Shown here: positions 10,992-22,287 of the stretch, piece after piece
Position numbering within the stretch: the stretch's first letter is position 1
Layout of the letters: each line of letters begins with the position of its first letter
Source: Liriodendron chinense
Lineage: Eukaryota; Streptophyta; Magnoliopsida; Magnoliales; Magnoliaceae
Reading direction: 5' to 3'
Assembly: GCA_003013855.2 (NCBI GenBank)
Contig: ML058587.1
Span: 62,001-126,000, forward strand
Length of the DNA: 64,000 bases
Position numbers and translations under genes: made by a program
Notes under the pieces: generated by a model
Told to the model about the DNA's origin: nothing
Database searches by the model: none
The model's input: the letters and a program-made list of their open reading frames with translations, nothing else

Positions 10992-12126
10992 CTTTTTTTG
11001 TAAAAGGAAAATTTCATTTATAGAAACAGAAATATACAAATGAGAACAACTAATTCGGGCCAGCTCAAGCACCCAAGAAAAAAACGGCTTGGACTAGCCT
11101 ATCATATCAAAATCCAAACTACTACCCTAGCACCTCTTTCGCCTTACCGCTTTCCTTAATATTACCTATACCTACCTTGTCAAGGAAAACTTGGCCTCTA
11201 ACCCTCTAAAAAAAAAAAAGAAACCTTTAATACACAACAAAGGCTACTTAAATAACGGGCAGGCCCCGTCGCACTAAAAAAAAGAGCCTAACCTGGCCTG
11301 CCAACTAAAAAAAACCCTTAGTACAACCCAACCCTCACAAGGACCCAAGCCCACTCAGCCCAAGTGGATAGCCCCTAGCCCAACTCTATCAAGGAATAAC
11401 ATCCCTTTAATCATGCGTGGCAAGCTTGCAGAATCATCAAAGACCCTCTTCGTTTGCAACCGTCTACCCCACCTCGCAAATCCAACCACTACCCCATTCG
11501 ACTACCTCGAGTTAAAGGAGATTCTCACGTTTGCTCTTTTTCTCATCTCTTGAAATCTACACCTCCAATACCACCAATTCCACTAAAGAGAGATGTCGTC
11601 TTTTGATAGGCTTTCGACTACCACTTTCGAGTCACTCTCGACCCAGATCTTCTGGAACCCTCTTTCCACACAAAGGGATATTCCATCCACAATCACGCGA
11701 GCCTCCTCCTTGATGTTTGAGCATATTCCATATACCTTTGAAAAAGTGAAGAGGATCTCCCCGCTATCTCCTCTACAAACTCCTCCTCATCCGGCAATGC
11801 CCAGATTCCTTAATATTATATACAAACTTGGCCTCTAACCTGATGCGGAAGTGTAGTCAAGCTTTCGAAGGTCGAACTCATCTGCAAACCACTCCCCATG
11901 CGAGCCAAAGCATCCGCTGCCTCGGTCACCTCTCTTAGCGCATACACAATTTTAATAATGGCCTTCCTTTTGAGGGAGTTAGTCCTTTTCTTCCAATATC
12001 ACAAGGCCCATTGAGTTGAGGAGGCATCAGTAATCGTTAAGACCACCGATTTGGAGTCGCTCTCGACTAGAATGTAAGGCAAGCCACAGGCAACACAAGC
12101 AGCGATCCCCTTCGCGAGAGCTTTAA
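10992..12126 (-). mobile_element. 5'-truncated L1-type LINE, RNase H end
   Basis: The plus strand opens with a T run (10991-10998), the poly(A) tail of a minus-strand LINE. Reading away from it gives an untranslated tail, then a degraded RNase H at the C-terminus of ORF2. From about 12123 down on the minus strand it reads IKALAKGIAACVACGLPYIL and then VESDSKSVV, with the middle catalytic Asp in ESDSK, and later ADALARMGSG. The 17-bp duplication at both ends defines the insertion. The fragment starts inside RNase H, so it could never have moved by itself. Stops and shifts are present. Confidence 0.8.
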
Positions 12127-12580
12127 TTTATGCATTTACGCTTATATGTACACATATACATATATGGGGAGTGGGTGTACTAACAGTGGGGTGTGTGCTA
12201 ACCCAAAAAAAATATACATATATGGGGAGTGGAAACAATGAACATGTGGAGTTTGATCCATGGTAATTAATAACTACCATGGAGTTGGCCCACCTTATTG
12301 TGTGTATGCCATCCAACCTGCCGGCAAGCAGGTCCAATCATTGGGTGGGGATGTCCCAAAAATTAGCCAAATCCAATCATTAGGTGGGCCAAACAAAAAC
12401 AACCACTGGAAAGCTTTAGTTTGTTCTGAGGTCCACTATGTGCATTTTTTGGCATCCAAACATCCAAATGGTGCACCCACCACGAAAACGGGACCCCAAA
12501 AAATCCTGTTGGTATATTCATTAGGCAGGTTCCACCACTGAAATCTATAGGTTGTTGGCGCCATGGCACATCATTAATTA
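12127..12580. other. Unassigned stretch with a direct repeat and a palindrome
   Basis: It begins with the LINE target duplication (12127-12143). The string ATACATATATGGGGAGTGG occurs twice, near 12155 and 12215. A palindrome CCATGGTA...TACCATGG spans 12258-12282. The rest, with phrases such as GGTGGGCCAAAC, resembles non-coding DNA-transposon sequence, but I could not find clean terminal inverted repeats or a target duplication. Confidence 0.4.
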
Positions 12581-13725
12581 TTTTTTTTTTAAGAAAATGG
12601 CGTAGTATTTTATTCAAGAAAATTGGCAAAGGGAACAACACATTCAGGAGGGGCCACAGACAAAAAAAAGGGCCCCACCAATCGTATACACCACAACCTC
12701 TACAAAAACCACCCCACCAAACCTACTACCTACACACCCCTCTAGACCCCTACCTACTTACACTTCCTCAAAGCACCAATCCCAGCATTATCCAAAGTTA
12801 AGAGACCCCGGACCAAGGTTGGAAGCTTTGCTCTAGAGAAGAACGTTTTGTCCAAAACTCCACTGCTCCCCAGTTTGGCAAGGGCGTCGACCACTATATT
12901 TCCTTCCCTCAAAATATGCACCACTGAAAGATTTAACTGTTGCCTCATTCGCCTAACTTCACCTAGCCTATACCATAAGTTCCATGGGCCAAAGCAATCG
13001 GCACTCGCAATAGCTTCTGTAACAATGCAGGAATCAATTTCTGTACAAATCTTAACATATCATTGCTCCAAACAGATATGAATGTCATCAATTAAGGCTT
13101 GAGCTTCTGCTACCATGTTGGAGACGAGGTCGTAATACTTGTGAAAGGCGAACAGAACCCTACCTTTCTGATTTCTACACACCCCACCTCCCCCACCTTC
13201 ACCCGGATTCCCTTTGGATAAGCCATACATATTTAGCTTAACCATATTATCGCTCGGTTTGATCCACTTGACTAGCCGAAACCTCTCGGCTGCTGGATTG
13301 GAGGTGCAGGAGACACCAAGGGAATTCAAGGAAATCCATTCGGAAAGGGACAGCCTTCCCTTATTAGGGACAAGATTCCCAATCTCTACTAATCATTTTT
13401 TCACCTTTCTTACAATCACCTCAGGTTGGGTGTTTTTGCCTTCAAATCTATTTGCATTCCGGCCTAACCAGATTTCCCAAAGGATGAACGCAGGTGCCAT
13501 GCCTCTTAACATAAGAATTTTTGACACAGGGGAAGCTCTGGACACCCCACATATTTAATCTTTGGATAACAGAGGGGCTACAACCCCATTGCAAGCCAAA
13601 AATGCTATTAAAATAATCCCAAACCTTTGTAGCTAGGACACTCTACAGAAAACATGGTCCAAAGTCTCTACGTCATGGTGTCCCTGAGAATTCTGAACTC
13701 TAAACAAGTTAGAAGTCGAAGCTAG
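12581..13725 (-). mobile_element. 5'-truncated L1-type LINE, zinc-binding and RNase H end
   Basis: A run of ten T at 12581-12590 is the tail of a minus-strand LINE. Going upstream on the minus strand, ORF2 remnants include SVVHILREGNIVVDALAKLG (RNase H C-terminal part, 12948-12754). Before it come WIKPSDNMVKLNMYGLSKGN and GEGGGGGVCRNQKGRVLFAF (13329-13060). Further upstream, near 13680-13560, are HVFCR and later residues of the RT zinc-binding region. The first catalytic Asp (VNVDG in relatives) reads NMYG, so the enzyme is dead. The 5' boundary and target duplication are not resolved. Confidence 0.78.
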
Positions 13726-14389
13726 ATTAGAGTGTCATGGGGGAGAAGCCCACTAGAGTCATGTACCAACCATATTTCAGAGGCATCCCATTTTCAGAAG
13801 GGGCACGCATGGTGCCTAGTTTGGATTTTTTACACATGTCATAGTGAGCCCCACACACAACTCCTTATAGAGTGCCCACACACAACTCCACAGATTCGAA
13901 ACCCTGTGATCATGACAAAATCCCAAAAATCAGCCTGATCCAAAACTCTTGTTAGGCACAACAAAGGTAATAATAGGGAGGTTGATGCCCAACATTGAAA
14001 CTTGTGTTATTTAGCCCCATCATGGTGTACATATTCTGTGCAAACCGTTCATCATGTGCGCCTAATCAAGATGAAGGGACATCCCAAAAGTCAGCTTGAC
14101 CCAAACTCAGGTGGGCCACACCGCATGAATGTAGAGTTGTAGAGGTTTATGCATTATTCTACATTGTTCCTTATAGTGTGGTCCACTTGAGTTTTTTACT
14201 ATGCCGATTTTTAACCTCTTAACCAACATGAGTAGTTGTCACTCACATCATGGTAGGCTTGCAAGGCTTGAATGTAAGGGAATTTTCCCATGCAATAAGA
14301 CTATTAGATCATTCCTGCATATTGCTCAAATTAAAAACTTCCTAGTATCTTGAGCAGTATTTAAAACATTGGAATTCTTGAAATTTTGA
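13726..14389. other. Unassigned stretch, possibly non-coding DNA-transposon sequence
   Basis: No coding domain is visible. Phrases such as CATCATGGTGTACAT and CAGGTGGGCCACACC recall the style of 12127-12580, so both may belong to a non-autonomous DNA-element family. I could not define its ends. Confidence 0.35.
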
Positions 14390-14577
14390 AATCTTGGTGA
14401 GTTGAGTGAATTGGCAACTTGGCCAAGTTGATTTGTGGGTTAGCATAGTGTGTCATATGTAAGTTGTAGATGGGATCTTGTGCACATTTTTTTTACATCT
14501 AACCCATGGATATTCTCACATGAGTGAGTGTCACCATGATGATAAGGAGAAGAAGAGGTGAAAATCCTAACCCTAAC

Positions 14578-14719
14578 CCTTTTTCTTTTTAATAAAAAGA
14601 GAATTTTATTAGTCATAAAAACAACCAAGCTATACACTCCAGGAGGCCTCCACCAAAAAAAAGGGAGGACCGCACTACCTAACATATACCCATAAACCCA
14701 CACCAAAAAAAACTCAGAC
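14578..14719 (-). mobile_element. Very short LINE tail
   Basis: About 140 bp starting with a pyrimidine/T-rich tail and AATAAAAAGAG. It is flanked by ATCCTAACCCTAAC (14564-14577) and ATCCTAACCCCAAC (14720-14733), 13 of 14 identical. The inverted arm at 20460-20935 lacks it. It is a 5'-truncated minus-strand retroposition. Confidence 0.75.
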
Positions 14720-14781
14720 ATCCTAACCCCAACGCTAGTGCTACAAGAAGGTGAAGGGTTGTTGAGAGGAGCATTAAAGGC

Positions 14782-14783
<2 letters not shown>

Positions 14784-14829
<46 letters not shown>
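14784..14829. repeat. (GA)n microsatellite
   Basis: An uninterrupted GA run of 46 bases. The inverted arm has a TC run at the matching position (20668-20698). Confidence 0.95.
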
Positions 14830-14833
<4 letters not shown>

Positions 14834-14857
14834 CAAGTTGGATAGTATATTTCTCAC

Positions 14858-15043
14858 TGTAGAGTTGCAACATATGGGAGAGAAAGAGGAAAAACGGGAA
14901 TGGAGAAAAAAAGCTTCTTTAAGCCCTTCATTTCTATTTCTTCTATTGCTTTATGCTGGAATATTTACATCATAAGCCCTGATAAAAATGAATATTATAC
15001 ATAGGACCCTATTACAAGTATTTATAAATAAACCCTTACAACA
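14858..15043 (-). repeat. 3' LTR of the copia element (14858-19370)
   Basis: It begins TGTAGAGTTGCAACATATGG and ends CCCTTACAACA on the plus strand. It matches 19185-19370 with few differences. The G-rich polypurine tract (plus strand CATCCCCTCAAGTT, 15044-15057) follows directly. Confidence 0.93.
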
Positions 15044-15059
15044 CATCCCCTCAAGTTGG

Positions 15060-15890
15060 TGTATGAATGTCTGTCATACCCAACTTGCATGAGATCTCTT
15101 ATAGCATAGATGAACTGAGTGCCTTCGTGAACATGTTAGCTAACTGCTTGGTTGATTTGATGAAAGGAGTGCATAATGTTCCGGAGGAGATCTTTTCTCG
15201 AATAAAGTGAAGGTCTACTTCGACATGTTTCATCCTCTCATGGAAGACTGAATTAGATGCAATGTGGATGGCTGCCTAGTTATCACAATAGAGAGGGGTT
15301 GCAGAGTCGATAGAAAAACCAAGTTCTCCCATAATAGACCTTAGCCATAGGATCTCACAAGTTGCCTGAGCCATAGTCCGATATTCTGCTTCTGCACTGG
15401 ATCTAGACACCACAGATTGTTTCTTACTTCTCAAAGTCACTAGGTTACCTCTAACAAAAGTACAATAACCAGAAGTTGAGTTCCTATCAATTGGACATCC
15501 TGCCCGATCAGCATCCGAATATCCAGTAATATCAATGTGTCCATGATTGGCATAGAGAATGCCACGTCCTAGACATGACTTCAAGTATCTCAGTATGCGG
15601 TACACAACATCAAGATGTGATGATTTCAGTGAATACACGAACCTACTAACAACACTCACAACTTGAGTAATGTCTGGCCTTATAATAGTTAAGTAGATTA
15701 GCTTCCCCACCAACCTTTAATACATGACAGGGTCTGTCAGGCTTTCACCCTCAGATTCATGTAAAGAGTGCTTTTGATCCATAGGAGAGGATACTGGATG
15801 AGTCCCAAGTTTGCCAGTTTCACTGAGCAAGTCCAACGTGTACTTTCTTTGAGATATAAAGATACCTTTGGATAAGCGTGCTACCTCAAT
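15060..15890 (-). pseudogene. Copia RNase H region
   Basis: RNase H removes the RNA strand during reverse transcription. On the minus strand 15713-15276 reads GKLIYLTIIRPDITQVVSVV, GYSDADRAGCPIDRNSTSGY, KKQSVVSRSSAEAEYRTMA and TPLYCDN. A stop follows at a CAG-to-TAG site before AAIHIASNSVFHERMKHVEV and LANMFTKALSS, which run on below 15276. Acidic residues typical of the family are visible (DAD, SSAEAEYR, CDN). A frameshift separates it from the RT. Confidence 0.87.
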
Positions 15891-17879
15891 CCCTACGAAG
15901 TACTGAAGATGACCAAGATCTTTAACTTAAATTTCGTGCTTAACATTTGCTTGGCATGCTCTATAAATGTCATATCATCCCCAGTGAAGATTATATCATC
16001 CACATAAATCAGTATAATGGTTTTGCCCTCTTGCCGAGTGTGAACAAACACAGTATGATCTGACTGGCACCGCCTAAAGCCAAATGAAAGAACCACGAAA
16101 CTGAATCGGGCAAACCACGCTCTTGGAGATTGTTTAAGGCCATAAAGAGCTTTCTTCAGCTTACACACCTTCTCAGTCTCCCCCTTAAGCTGAAAGCTAG
16201 GACGAAGAACCATATAAACTTCTTCAGAGAGATCTCCATGAAGGAAGGCATTTGTAACGTCTAGCTAATACAATGGCCAAGAAAGGTTTGCTGCTAAGCA
16301 TATGATCAGGCGAACAGAGTTCAACTTGGCCACAGGAGAGAAGATCTCATTATAATCCACACCATAGTTTTGCGTGTACCCTTCGGCAATGAGACGCGCC
16401 TTATAACGCTCAATAGATCCATCAACCCGATACTTGATAGAGCACACCCACTTGCACCCCGCAGTGTGCTTACCTGTAGGTAAGGGAATAAGATCCCATG
16501 TGCCATTCTTATTAAGGGCATCCATTTCTGCCTCCATAGCTTGCTTCCACTCAGGAACTGCAAGAGCCTTAACAACTGATTTAGGAATAGATGAGGAAGA
16601 TAATATGGCAGCAAGGAAGGCACGATATGTAGGAGAGATAGAGTCATAGGAAACAAAATTAGAAATAAGATGCAAGGTGGGATGATGACTACGAGTACGA
16701 GAAGCAACGGGAGAAGATGGATGAGTAATGAGAGTGGGCTTGAAAGAGTCACCTAACGTGGGAAGAGAAGCTACAGGGAGCATTGCTGGCAGTCTCAACT
16801 TCCTATGCACATAGGTGAGAGTCTGTTTAGGCACCGTAGGAGGAGAAATCGAGTGGTCAGTAACCACAAGCATAAGTAAAGAAGAGTTTGGGGTGGCCAA
16901 GTTTGGAGTAGTAGTCATGATGGAAAAGAAGGGCCGATCTTCAAAGAACGTAACATCCAGAGACACCAAGTACCTTCTCGAACAAGGATCATAACACATA
17001 TAGCCTTTGTGATGAAGCGAGTATCCAAGGAAGATGCACTTGATGGAGCGATGCGTAAGTTTATCATGGGACGGGCCCAAAGAGTGGACAAAACAAGTGC
17101 GCCGGAAAACTTTTGGAGGAATGCTAAAGAGGGGACAATCAGGCTTAAGTGCATGGAACGATGTCTTGCCATTTAAGACAAGAGATGGCATACGATTAAT
17201 CAAATAGCAAGAAGTCAACAAGGCAGTAGACCAGTATGATTTAGGAACTTCAATTCCAATCAAAAGAGAGCGGGTGACTTTCAGAAGATGGCGATTCTTG
17301 TGCTCAGCCACTCCGTTTTGTTGTGGAGTATAAGGGCATGAGAATTGATGAAGAATGCCATTTTCTTGAAGATATGAGGTAAAGTTGTGGGATATGTATT
17401 CACCACCATTGTCAGTTCGAATGGATTGAATGTTGCAATCATATTGAGTCTTAATGAGCTGATAAAATGACTTAAACAAGTGCAGCAGTTCATGATGCCG
17501 TTTCATTAAATAAACCCATGTCACACGAGAAAAATCATTGACGAATATCACAAAGTATGAAAAACCATCAATTGAGTTAACAGGACTAGGACCCCAAACA
17601 TCAGAATGTATTAAGGCAAACATCTTGTTATAACAATGTGAGTGGGCAAGAAAAGAGGTCCTTACATGCTTGCTAAATTGACATGTTTCGCATTGAAAAG
17701 GAACATTGTTCAATTTACTAAACTTGGGAAGAAAGAACTGTAAAGTCTTGAGTGACACATGACCAAGCCGTGCATGCCATAAGGCAGCTGACTCCTGACT
17801 AGGCTGAAAACAGTGAGATACAGAAGTAAAAGAACTTGATGAGGCATCACTCCCAGCAGACTGCAGTGAGTGCAAAATA
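15891..17879 (-). pseudogene. Copia gag-pre-integrase, integrase and reverse transcriptase
   Basis: A single minus-strand frame from 17875 to 15893 is broken by one TAG (16262-16264, Gln in relatives). It starts with the zinc-binding pre-integrase part (WHARLGHVSL, CETCQFSKH). The integrase core follows, with HSDVWGP, RTDNGGEY and the Glu in NGVAEHKNRHLLK, so the D, D and E residues are all present. The RT follows: GCKWVCSIKYRVDGSIERYK, then NAFLHGD after the stop, LKKALYGLKQSPRAWF and the active-site IYVDDIIFTG. Apart from the stop this block is well preserved, which suggests a fairly recent insertion. The upstream protease is absent. Confidence 0.92.
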
Positions 17880-18620
17880 GTCTGCCACGACCATGGCCCC
17901 TTCCTCTAATAAAACCTCCTCAATAATCAAAACCATCGCTGCGATCACCAGATGGGATAGTGGTGGACGTAAATGCAGTCCTTTCCTGAGTTGCCGTTGG
18001 TGTAATCATCACCCACCTGCATGCCTCCTCACTATGAACAATCGAGTAGGCTGCTTGGAGAGAAGGAAAGGGAGTTGTAGCAACCAGCTATGTCCTAAGT
18101 GCCTCATAGTCACTATTCAACCCTGCCAAAAATTTATGTCTTTGCTTCGTCTTCTTATAACCGCACAATCTCTGCACTTCTGCTATTTGGAAGCTCACTC
18201 AAGGGTTGGAATGACTTAATTCCTCCCAATGGCTCTTCAATGCACCAAAATACTCAATAACTGATAGGTTCTCTTGAGTAAGAGAGTAAAGTTCCATGGT
18301 CAACGAAAAGATACGGGGCTTGTTAGATATCGTCCCATATGTCTCATTCAGGGACTCCCATAGATCCGCAGCCGAATCATAGAAGAAATAAGAGGCTGCG
18401 ATGCTTGGTTCCATGGAGTTGAGAATCCAACCCATGACAATGGCATTTGAAGAATCCCACGCATCTGCTTATGATGAATCCCCAGATGGAGGGATAGATG
18501 GCTGCTTGGATGTTTCGATGAGGAAACCAAGTTTCTGCTTGCCAACAACATACATGTGGATAGCTCGAGATTATAAAAAGAAATTATCCCCATTGAATTT
18601 TATAGAGGTAATTGAGAAAG
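17880..18620 (-). pseudogene. Copia gag
   Basis: The minus strand gives the copia gag core: FMGWILNSMEPSIAASYFF, AADLWESLNETY, LYSLTQENLSVIEYF and LKSHWEELSHSNP (18435-18199). Past a stop, the part with KQRHKFLAGLNSDYEALRT and a Gly/Arg stretch (RGRGHGRGR) continues to about 17890. Gag then jumps to the pre-integrase domain with only the beginning of a CCHC motif (FCTHC), so the zinc knuckle and protease have been lost. The gag N-terminus upstream of 18600 is shifted. Confidence 0.82.
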
Positions 18621-19172
18621 GCCCCTTGGAGCCATGTCCAGAAGCTTTGGAATCCATAAAGGACAAATATAAAGAGGAATGGAGAGGTTAGGGGCTGCAA
18701 CAGGGTGAAGAATACAGATTCCTAAAAAAAAGGGACGTGAATAGTGTCGCACAGGGTCAACCGGCCATATGGGGTGCACAAAATGCACCAAAAACTCCTC
18801 TTTCCAAAAAGGTTGTAAGGGATGATAGATCATCCTAAACCGAACACTCCATTAGAGGGAAATAAAAAAATTCCTCCCCGATTTGAAGAAAAAGAAGGAA
18901 AACACGAAATTGGGCCATTTCCGAAACTTGAGCTGCGGGGCTTGAAACACCACTCAAACAATCTCCAAAAATTCCACAAAAATCACCATAAATCCTCTAA
19001 AATCATGATCTACCAGAAGATGGACTTTTCGAGGCAAACCTAACTGTATATGGCTGTACGGATGACGTTAGCGTCCATACGGCTGACGTCGGCAAGCCCC
19101 TCTAGATTTTCTTTCGAAATCGTTTCGCTCCATGTGCATGATGTTATTCTCACTCAAAACTGACCGAATTTG
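18621..19172 (-). other. Copia leader and gag N-terminal remnant
   Basis: This lies between the primer site and the readable gag. It is low in recognisable codons and contains alternating GGCTGTACGGATGACG and TCCATACGGCTGACG segments near 19050-19090 that form an imperfect inverted repeat. Confidence 0.45.
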
Positions 19173-19184
19173 GCTCTAATTCCA
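19173..19184 (-). other. tRNA-Met-type primer binding site
   Basis: The plus strand reads GCTCTAATTCCA, which on the element strand is TGGAATTAGAGC. It differs at two positions from the plant initiator tRNA-Met site TGGTATCAGAGC and touches the LTR end. Confidence 0.7.
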
Positions 19185-19370
19185 TGTAGAGTTGCAACAT
19201 ATGGGAGAGAGAGGAAAAACGGGAATGGAGAAAAAGAGCTTCTTTAAGCCCTTCATTTCTATTTCCTCTATTGCTTTTATGATGGAATATTTACATCATA
19301 ACCCCCTGATAAGAATGAATATTATACATTGGACCCTATTACAAGTATTTATAAACAAACCCTTACTACA
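19185..19370 (-). repeat. 5' LTR of the copia element (14858-19370)
   Basis: It begins TGTAGAGTTGCAAC and ends CCCTTACTACA. It is the partner of 14858-15043 with few differences, so the element is young compared with others here. The target duplication CTCAC follows at 19371. Confidence 0.93.
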
Positions 19371-19665
19371 CTCACCAGAACTTGGGTGAATTTTCGTAGT
19401 CATTGTGTCAAAATTCAATCCAATTGAGGATGAGTTTTAGGGCAATCCAATGAGGAACCTATCCAAACTTGAGTGCCTTGGCCAATCACAAGTGGATTGG
19501 TGAGTGGATCAGTAGGTCCTTTAGTTGAATCATTGCTAAGTTGGATTGTCTATTTCTCACCAAAACTCGGTAAAGTTTTCTAAGTAGGAATCTTGCCAAT
19601 CTTGAGTGCATTGGCCATCTCGAGTGGATCATCCAGTCCTCGAGTTGACTTTTTAAACCTTAAGG
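19371..19665 (+). repeat. Inverted dispersed repeat, arm a (second part), with a 185-bp duplication
   Basis: Arm a continues past the copia element. Two degenerate units about 185 bp apart share the TATTTCTCAC site, an AAACT(C/T)GG motif and the CTTGAGTGC(A/C)TTGGCC block (near 19376-19500 and 19556-19640). The second unit ends in GAGTTGACTTTTTAAACCTT, which is also found inverted near 20465. Confidence 0.55.
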
Positions 19666-20459
19666 CTGAGTGAGACAACGCCGTTTGTCAAAACGACTGG
19701 CTGTGAAGAGTGCGGAAGCATAATTGTAGGGGGTAGATAACCTTTGGAATCCATCATGAGATCCACAAGTGGCTTGATGAGTTCAAGCTTAAACCTTCAA
19801 CAAATTTTACACGCCTTCTATAGAATTTTAGGGAGTGATCTCAATCGTTTTTAGGAAATTAAAGACAATCAACTATGTTTTAAAATACTTAGATCTCTAA
19901 ATATTTATGAACTTCGTTTTAAGGCAAAAGAAATCATAATACTAACGTAGCCAACCATTATTTTAACCCTAGCAATCTATAAACATAAAAAATAACCAAA
20001 TTCTCCGTTAACTCATATACAACTGATCACGCCTTAAATTAAATTGAGTCATTGACCATAACTCATTCATACGCATTGGAATTATGGGGTTCATTGAAAA
20101 GCTAACTCAATGGGCATTCGAACGAAATCCTAAAGTAAACTTACTCTTTGTGATGAACAAACTTAGCTAGGAAACTAGCTAAAAAACTAAATTAGGAGTC
20201 TTATTCCTTGAGGAACTTCTCATGGGACCCACTAAATTTTGATTGATCAAGTGAGCCAATTGAGCTAAAGATGATCATGGTCCTTCTTGGTCAAAGATGA
20301 CAAGCAATGCATGATTTGTTGAAAATATGGCCTGATAGTCACTTTTATTATGTGTTATTGGAAAATGAACCATACTTAATATCTTGGGCCAAATGTAGGA
20401 TGCATTAGATGCATCAAAATTGCCAAATTGGAAAACTTGTGCTCAAATTTTGCTTAAAG
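19666..20459. other. Unassigned spacer of the inverted repeat
   Basis: About 0.8 kb between the arms of the inverted dispersed repeat. I see no coding domain and no clear repeat. Confidence 0.4.
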
Positions 20460-20665
20460 CAAGGTTTAAAATTTGACGAGTCGACTCGAAGCCTATTTAC
20501 TAAGGATCGACTAGATTCCTAGTCGGAGCACTCCAAAACTCATCTCGATAATATCAAATTTTGACACAACAAATGACTTGGAAAGCTTAATCGAGTTTTG
20601 ATGAGGACCAAATGAGCCAACTTAGCCTTCTCTTTGTTGCTCTGCCATCAGTTCTCCTCTCAATG

Positions 20666-20699
<34 letters not shown>

Positions 20700-20935
20700 A
20701 CATTAATGCCTTTTAAAAAAATTTCTCCCTCCCTCTCTTGGTCATTAATGCTCCTCTCAGAGACCCTTCCCTTCTTCTTGCCCTAGGGTTAGGGTTTTCA
20801 CCTCATTGTTCTTTTCATCTTAAACATCTGTTAGCTCGTGTGAGAGTAACATGTGGCTTATGTGCTAACAAGGTATAGTTGTGCAAGATTTGGGCCATTC
20901 CTTATGAGTCAACTTGCCTCTTTTTGAAAATTTTA
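20460..20935 (-). repeat. Inverted dispersed repeat, arm b
   Basis: This is the reverse complement of arm a (14390-14857 plus 19371-19665) without the LINE and copia insertions. It includes the TC microsatellite at 20668-20698 and CCCTAGGGTTAGGGTTTTC. It abuts the outer end of the inverted A block at about 20930. Confidence 0.65.
20668..20698. repeat. (TC)n microsatellite
   Basis: An uninterrupted TC run, the counterpart of the GA run at 14784-14829 in the other arm. Confidence 0.95.
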
Positions 20936-22274
20936 TTTTCAATTTATCTTTCTTTCACTTCATCCTAAAGAGCCATGAGTAGTAGCATGAAGGTTTCGAG
21001 TTGTAATTATATGACATAGCCCAAGTCATTAGCTATCCCTAAACCAATTCATCTAACAAACACTCATCTTTACCTTCCATAAAAAAAAATTAGTCATTTA
21101 AATGGTCAAGCTAATCATCTATTAAGAGGTCTAGCAAAAGAAGTGAATTTACTATTAAGTTTGGTTTAATTCTACAAAGATGTAGCTTTCAAGTAGTCTT
21201 ACTAGGAGAGCATGCTCATATATGAATGCCACCATATCCGATGTATATAGAGAATGTAACCAGGCGTCCAATGTTCTGGCAAAACTATATACTGAATGTG
21301 TTTTTTCAGTCTACCATGGAGATGTCCAAAGGCCCTTTCCCTTATAGGTGAATTTCTGTTTTGATATCTAATGTACACGGCAATGGCACTAAACCACCTC
21401 ACCAAAAAATAGGCAGGCTCATACAAACTTCAAGAATAACTTCTTAAACCATATCCGTTGAATAAATTATAAATTCCAACAAAGTTTCTAGCTTCATTAA
21501 CCTTTCATATACCCCATGTAGTAGAAATAAAAAGAAACATGCCAATAGCAATTTAATCATTGCAAAACGAATTTAATCCTTGTACAAATATTTAGTTGTC
21601 ACCAAGCAAACTGAGATTCAACCAGAAGATACAAAGTAAAATGTAATAACTACGTTAAGCAACTAAAGGAAAAATATCCATACACATATCACCCAAATGA
21701 CAATCACAAGAACATAGAACTTGATTCTTCTAAATCAACGCTAATAATAATAATAAAAAGAAATGCTGAAAACAAAATCAATTGTAGGAATGGTCCTTAC
21801 TCAGTGATTCTGTTGTTGTAAGAATTATATTTTCTTAAATAACATATAAGAGAGTTACAGCCCGGCATGAAAAGTCTAGGGTGCCAGAGTGATGGGCAAA
21901 ATAAAAGGCTATTTAAAGGTCATTACGGAGTTAAAAAAGACTATTTGCTCATGTAGAGAGGCCCTTTTATTAAGGATTTAACCAATTAACATCTTCCACA
22001 CAATCTAATCCAAGCAAAATAACCCTAAAATTAAACAACAATAGGCAAAGACTTTAAATAATAACAGTTAACAACTGATGGGAAATAAATTATAATTCTC
22101 ACAACTAATTGAAATGGATCTAACACCTAAAAAGATGAGTTTCATTTAGAGAAGGATTTGAATAGCGTCACTATTGATAGTTGTCGACTAAAACTGTTTT
22201 ATCTTATTCATGGTGTTGGATTTACGCATTCTTGAGTTTGTTGGAAATCTAACTTGATAATCTTTCAAATGAGG

Positions 22275-22287
22275 CCAATTTCACATT
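22275..22287. repeat. LINE target site duplication, left
   Basis: CCAATTTCACATT here is identical to 23319-23331. The right copy of block A has it once near 47110 (reverse complement), the empty site. Confidence 0.88.

Larger units (their letters stand above)
14390..14857 (+). repeat. Inverted dispersed repeat, arm a (first part)
   Basis: This stretch matches the reverse complement of 20460-20935. Shared landmarks are the CTAACCCTAACCC region, GAGAGGAGCATTAA, the GA/TC microsatellite and GTGTCAAAATT (after the copia insertion). It is interrupted by a short LINE (14578-14719) and by the copia element, and continues at 19371. Confidence 0.65.
14858..19370 (-). mobile_element. Ty1/copia LTR retrotransposon, protease region deleted
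   Basis: This is a 4.5-kb minus-strand element. The exact 5-bp duplication CTCAC lies at 14853-14857 and 19371-19375. LTRs are 186 bp (14858-15043 and 19185-19370). A tRNA-Met-type primer site touches the right LTR. The order on the minus strand is leader, gag, gag-pre-integrase, integrase, RT and RNase H, which is the copia arrangement. The zinc knuckle and protease between gag and integrase are missing, and RT and RNase H carry stops and a frameshift. It splits arm a of the inverted repeat. Confidence 0.93.

Noticed and set aside
12258..12282. Palindrome CCATGGTA...TACCATGG as a regulatory operator
   Set aside because: A single short palindrome in unassigned DNA with no gene nearby. Function cannot be supported.
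14564..14580. CCTAACCCTAACCCT as possible telomere-type repeat
   Set aside because: Only two units, and not the usual plant CCCTAAA repeat. It is explained as part of a dispersed repeat and LINE target duplication.
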